DNA of 8,284 bases from Planctomycetaceae bacterium (GTDB taxonomy: Bacteria > Planctomycetota > Planctomycetia > Pirellulales > PALSA-1355), in NCBI GenBank assembly GCA_005773095.1, contig SXHT01000063.1:1-8284 (forward strand), written 5' to 3'. Both the position numbers and the translations under genes were made by a program. This document shows, one piece after another, positions 6,593-8,284 of this stretch; within the stretch, counting starts at the first letter, position 1; every line of letters starts with the position of its first letter. The notes beneath the pieces were generated by a model, which was not told the DNA's origin, ran no database searches, and was given only the letters and a program-made list of their open reading frames with translations.

Positions 6593-6614
6593 CAGCCGGC
6601 GGCTGAGTGCCGGC
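6593..6614. terminator. Possible hairpin between convergent purQ and Cys-rich gene
   Basis: GCCGGC at 6595-6600 and 6609-6614 can pair across an 8-nt loop, and CAGCC/GGCTG (6593-6605) offers a smaller alternative. It begins one base after the purQ stop and lies in a 33-nt gap between convergent genes, where a terminator is expected. No T-run follows on either strand, so the call is weak. Confidence 0.3.
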
Positions 6615-6624
6615 GACGAAAGCC

Positions 6625-6957
6625 CTAGTTGCAGCAGGACGGTCCGCCGTCGACGATGCCACCGCCGACCACCGCGCACGGATCACAGCATTGGATCGTT
6701 TGCGGACAGCACTGAACGGTTTGCGGACAGCATTGTACCGGCGGACAGCACTGCACGGGCGGCGGGCAGCATTGGGCTTGCGGTTGCGGGCAGCACTGCA
6801 CTTGTTGTGGGTAGTACGCCGGAGCGGCCGCATAGGCTGGCTGTCGGTTGAATAATCCACCGCACATTCCACCACCGCACCGATTGCGGCAGCACTCGCA
6901 GCCGGTCGCGCTGGCCGCGATCACCGCTACGAACGACAAAACCAATAGCTTGCGCAT
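6625..6957 (-). CDS. Small secreted Cys-rich protein with CC repeats
   Basis: This 110-residue protein has an N-terminal signal (MRKLLVLSFVAVIAASATGC) ending at Cys20. SATGC is a poor lipobox, so it may be a lipoprotein or simply secreted. The start at 6957 is preferred over ATG at 6966 because GGAG lies 9 nt upstream of it and touches the other. The mature part holds CECC and two more Cys (20-32), a Tyr/Ala/Pro linker (40-53), then six CC pairs at 55-56, 63-64, 70-71, 76-77, 83-84 and 90-91, mostly in 'VQCCPQ/P' units of 6-8 residues, and a terminal SCCN. Twenty of 110 residues are Cys. Such spacing suits disulfide cross-linking or metal binding in the envelope; which of these applies is unknown. 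I recognise no named family. It is convergent with purQ. Confidence 0.8.
   Translation of the reverse strand: MRKLLVLSFVAVIAASATGCECCRNRCGGGMCGGLFNRQPAYAAAPAYYPQQVQCCPQPQAQCCPPPVQCCPPVQCCPQTVQCCPQTIQCCDPCAVVGGGIVDGGPSCCN
6685..6798 (-). repeat. Tandem coding repeats (18-24 nt) of the Cys-rich protein
   Basis: Six units each encode Q-C-C followed mostly by Pro (residues 54-91 of the Cys-rich protein), spaced 8, 7, 6, 7 and 7 codons apart. On the plus strand the units share CAGCAYTG, and two neighbours share TTTGCGGACAGCAYTG, so part of the array looks like recent duplication. Copy number may vary between strains. Confidence 0.7.
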
Positions 6958-7161
6958 ACGACACATCTCCGGGAAGGATTGAGGTCCCGCGTGGCAGGCA
7001 ATCGTGCGACTGCTGCAACGCGAGAGGCAGGATGCTCAACCATAGCCCGGTGCCAAAGATGTGCAAACGCAACGCGAAGATTTTTTGCAACACGCGTTGC
7101 CGCGCCAGAAGTCATAACCGCTAAACTCCGACTACGTCGCCCGCTCACGAGTTCGCGGGCG
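6958..7161. other. Intergenic spacer between two leftward small genes
   Basis: These 204 nt should carry the promoter of the Cys-rich gene. Apart from its ribosome-binding site I see no convincing promoter, terminator, RNA gene or coding frame. Confidence 0.4.
6967..6970 (-). promoter_or_regulatory. Ribosome-binding site deciding the Cys-rich gene start
   Basis: GGAG (complement of 6967-6970) abuts an ATG at 6964-6966 but lies 9 nt from the ATG at 6955-6957. The second spacing is the workable one and gives a classic MRK-type signal peptide start. Confidence 0.55.
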
Positions 7162-7416
7162 CTAGGCAGCCCTCCGGACCCCCAGAAGATGACGCAACCG
7201 CGGCGACATGGAAGTTGCGTCGGTTGAAATCGGCCGAATTGCTGCCAGCACCTGATCCAGCTGTTCGAGCGGCGTCAGGGAAAGATCAACAAACAGCCAG
7301 CGACTGCCCTTGATCTCGCAAGCCCCACCGCTGCCACTAAGCCAGTCTTGCCGCACCACGAAGCCCAATTGGTGGGCGATCTTCAGTGCTTCATCGAGCA
7401 ATTCCACCGTATGCAT
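7162..7416 (-). CDS. Small conserved-looking hypothetical protein (84 aa)
   Basis: The protein starts MHTVELLDEALKIAHQLGF and has GAAGG (complement of 7424-7428) 7 nt before the ATG. Residues 1-20 form an amphipathic helix. Residues 30-47 (GGACEIKGSRWLFVDLSL) look like two strands with one Cys, and PLEQLDQVLAAI is a second helix, giving a compact alpha-beta-beta-alpha protein. A basic tail (SPRLRHLLGVRR) ends it. No signal peptide or membrane segment is present, so it is cytoplasmic. The pattern resembles short uncharacterised proteins I associate with planctomycete genomes; I know of no function. Good ribosome-binding site, sensible composition and clear secondary-structure pattern support a real gene. 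Confidence 0.75.
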   Translation of the reverse strand: MHTVELLDEALKIAHQLGFVVRQDWLSGSGGACEIKGSRWLFVDLSLTPLEQLDQVLAAIRPISTDATSMSPRLRHLLGVRRAA

Positions 7417-7502
7417 CCTTGCACCTTCAAAAATGACGCCAAGATTCTAGCGAACGCCGCTCGAGTCAACTACGGCACTCCGACGATACCGAAATGGCCG
7501 GC

Positions 7503-7527
7503 TAACTCGAGTCGCCGCTTCGAGTTA
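7503..7527. repeat. Inverted repeat, possible operator
   Basis: TAACTCGA (7503-7510) and TCGAGTTA (7520-7527) are perfect 8-bp arms around 9 nt. The centre-to-centre spacing of 17 bp would suit a dimeric DNA-binding protein, but a repeat-derived hairpin is equally possible. Part of the left arm, CTCGAGTC, also occurs about 45 nt upstream. Confidence 0.35.
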
Positions 7528-7634
7528 AGCAGCGTATTTCAGGAAGACAGCATTGACAAGCGTGTTGGCGCAAACGCGATAAGATAGAGTGGCGGGCCGG
7601 CTTCAGTTTCGCCATCAAGCTCCGCGTGATGAAC

Positions 7635-7655
7635 TCCTCGCGCGGAGCGCGAGGA
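7635..7655 (-). repeat. REP-like hairpin with 3-nt loop
   Basis: TCCTCGCGC (7635-7643) and GCGCGAGGA (7647-7655) form a perfect 9-bp stem around GGA. On the minus strand GTGG directly precedes the stem, the same head seen beside the inverted copy in purL. Stem length and loop size match the other palindromes of this window although the arm sequence is unrelated. No T-run follows on the minus strand, so it is not a standard terminator. Confidence 0.5.
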
Positions 7656-7742
7656 CCACGACTTCCGGCCGATTTGGCCCACGACCTAGAGACAGCGGGA
7701 ACTTGCAATTTCCTCTCGAACCCTAAAAGGGCAATAGCGCCA

Positions 7743-8284
7743 ATGGCACACGCTGATCCGACGCGACCGGAGTTAGCACAACGGGTGCAAGTGCTTGAAG
7801 AGCAACTCGAGCAAGCCCAAAAACTTACGGCGCTTGGCGAATTGGTGAGTACCACCACGCACGAGTTCAATAACGTGCTGATGACCATCCTGAATTACGC
7901 CAAGATGGGTATGCGCCATCGGGACGACGCCACGCGCGACAAAGCGTTTGAGAAGATCTTAGGCGCCGGCCAGAGGGCCGCCAAAATCACCAATGGCATC
8001 CTCGGCTTCGCCCGCAATCGCTCCCACCAGATGGAGCCAACCGACCTGGCAAAAATCGTTGACGACACGATGACGCTGCTTGAACGCGAGATGCAGAAGT
8101 ATCGTGTGAGCGTCGAGCTCAACGTGCAGCCCGCGCCGCTGGTAATGGCCCATGGCAATCAAATTCAACAAGTGCTGATGAACCTGATGGTCAACGCCCG
8201 GCAGGCGATGCCTGGCGGAGGTCGGTTGATGATTCGTCTGAGCCATGATGCGGCCGGCGGCATGGTGGAACTCATGGTTCGCGA
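7743..8284 (+). CDS. Cytoplasmic sensor histidine kinase, N-terminal part (runs off right edge)
   Basis: The 180 codons visible contain no transmembrane segment or signal peptide. Residues 8-30 are a short coiled coil (RPELAQRVQVLEEQLEQAQKL). The HisKA dimerisation helix carries the phospho-acceptor His40 in the H-box THEFNNVL (39-46). The second helix follows at about 67-90 (ILGAGQRAAKITNGILGFARN). The HATPase domain opens with the N-box QIQQVLMNLMVNARQAM, where Asn151 is the Mg-ATP-binding residue. The G boxes lie beyond the window. The H-box HEFNN is the variant seen in NtrB-like and HWE-unrelated bacterial kinases. With no sensor domain ahead of HisKA, input may come from a partner protein or a downstream domain. 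The start at 7743 has AAAAGGG 11 nt upstream; ATG 7629 is in frame but lacks a ribosome-binding site. No response regulator is in view. Confidence 0.88.
   Translation, partial: MAHADPTRPELAQRVQVLEEQLEQAQKLTALGELVSTTTHEFNNVLMTILNYAKMGMRHRDDATRDKAFEKILGAGQRAAKITNGILGFARNRSHQMEPTDLAKIVDDTMTLLEREMQKYRVSVELNVQPAPLVMAHGNQIQQVLMNLMVNARQAMPGGGRLMIRLSHDAAGGMVELMVR

Larger units (their letters stand above)
7417..7742. other. Divergent intergenic region before the histidine kinase
   Basis: This 326-nt spacer between a leftward and a rightward gene holds two hairpins (7503-7527 and 7635-7655). No convincing protein is encoded apart from a possible N-terminal extension of the kinase from ATG 7629. Promoters for both neighbours must lie here but I cannot place them. 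Confidence 0.5.

Noticed and set aside
6593..6614. Strong intrinsic terminator after purQ
   Set aside because: A short GC-rich hairpin exists but no T-run follows on either strand, so it is kept only as a low-confidence feature.
6683..7093. Minus-strand frame of 136 codons overlapping the Cys-rich gene
   Set aside because: It is an out-of-frame reading of the CC repeat DNA. The chosen frame has the signal peptide and ribosome-binding site.
1..8284. CRISPR array, tRNA/rRNA genes, insertion sequence, phage or defence genes
   Set aside because: I saw no regularly spaced identical repeats, no tRNA cloverleaf with conserved arms, no rRNA motifs and no transposase, integrase or defence-type protein in any frame.

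Overview
This window looks like chromosomal DNA of a planctomycete, probably a Pirellulales-type lineage. That placement is an inference from gene content and overall GC-rich composition, not from a marker gene. The pointers are a membrane-anchored PQQ-like beta-propeller protein, a glycine-zipper lipoprotein of a style common in that phylum, a PurL with a fused PurS-like N-terminus beside a separate purQ, a small uncharacterised protein with a WLFVDLSLTPLEQLDQVL core, and a cytoplasmic histidine kinase.

Layout, left to right. Bases 1-659 (minus strand) hold the N-terminal 219 residues of a polytopic membrane protein that enters a PQQ-like propeller where the window ends. Bases 890-1495 (minus) encode a glycine-zipper lipoprotein. 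Bases 1496-1821 are a divergent promoter region containing an inverted pair of REP-like hairpins. Bases 1822-6591 (plus) are a biosynthetic run: tyrA (prephenate/arogenate dehydrogenase, tyrosine synthesis), purL and purQ. The last two encode the synthetase and glutaminase parts of FGAM synthase, the fourth step of purine synthesis. Bases 6625-6957 (minus) encode a small secreted protein with six CC repeats, and 7162-7416 (minus) a small conserved-looking hypothetical protein. Bases 7417-7742 are a second divergent spacer with two hairpins. From 7743 a soluble histidine kinase runs off the right edge.

The most striking signal is a set of short palindromes with 7-10 bp arms and exactly 3-nt loops. 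Three related copies lie inside essential enzyme genes, one in tyrA and an inverted pair in purL. All three are read in the same frame as a G-R/x-x-NPS peptide. An intergenic copy upstream of tyrA and the tyrA copy both have GTAG directly against the hairpin base, the hallmark of REP elements mobilised by RAYT (TnpA-REP) transposases. This suggests an in-frame, coding-tolerated REP family, comparable in concept to Rickettsia palindromic elements. No transposase is present in the window.
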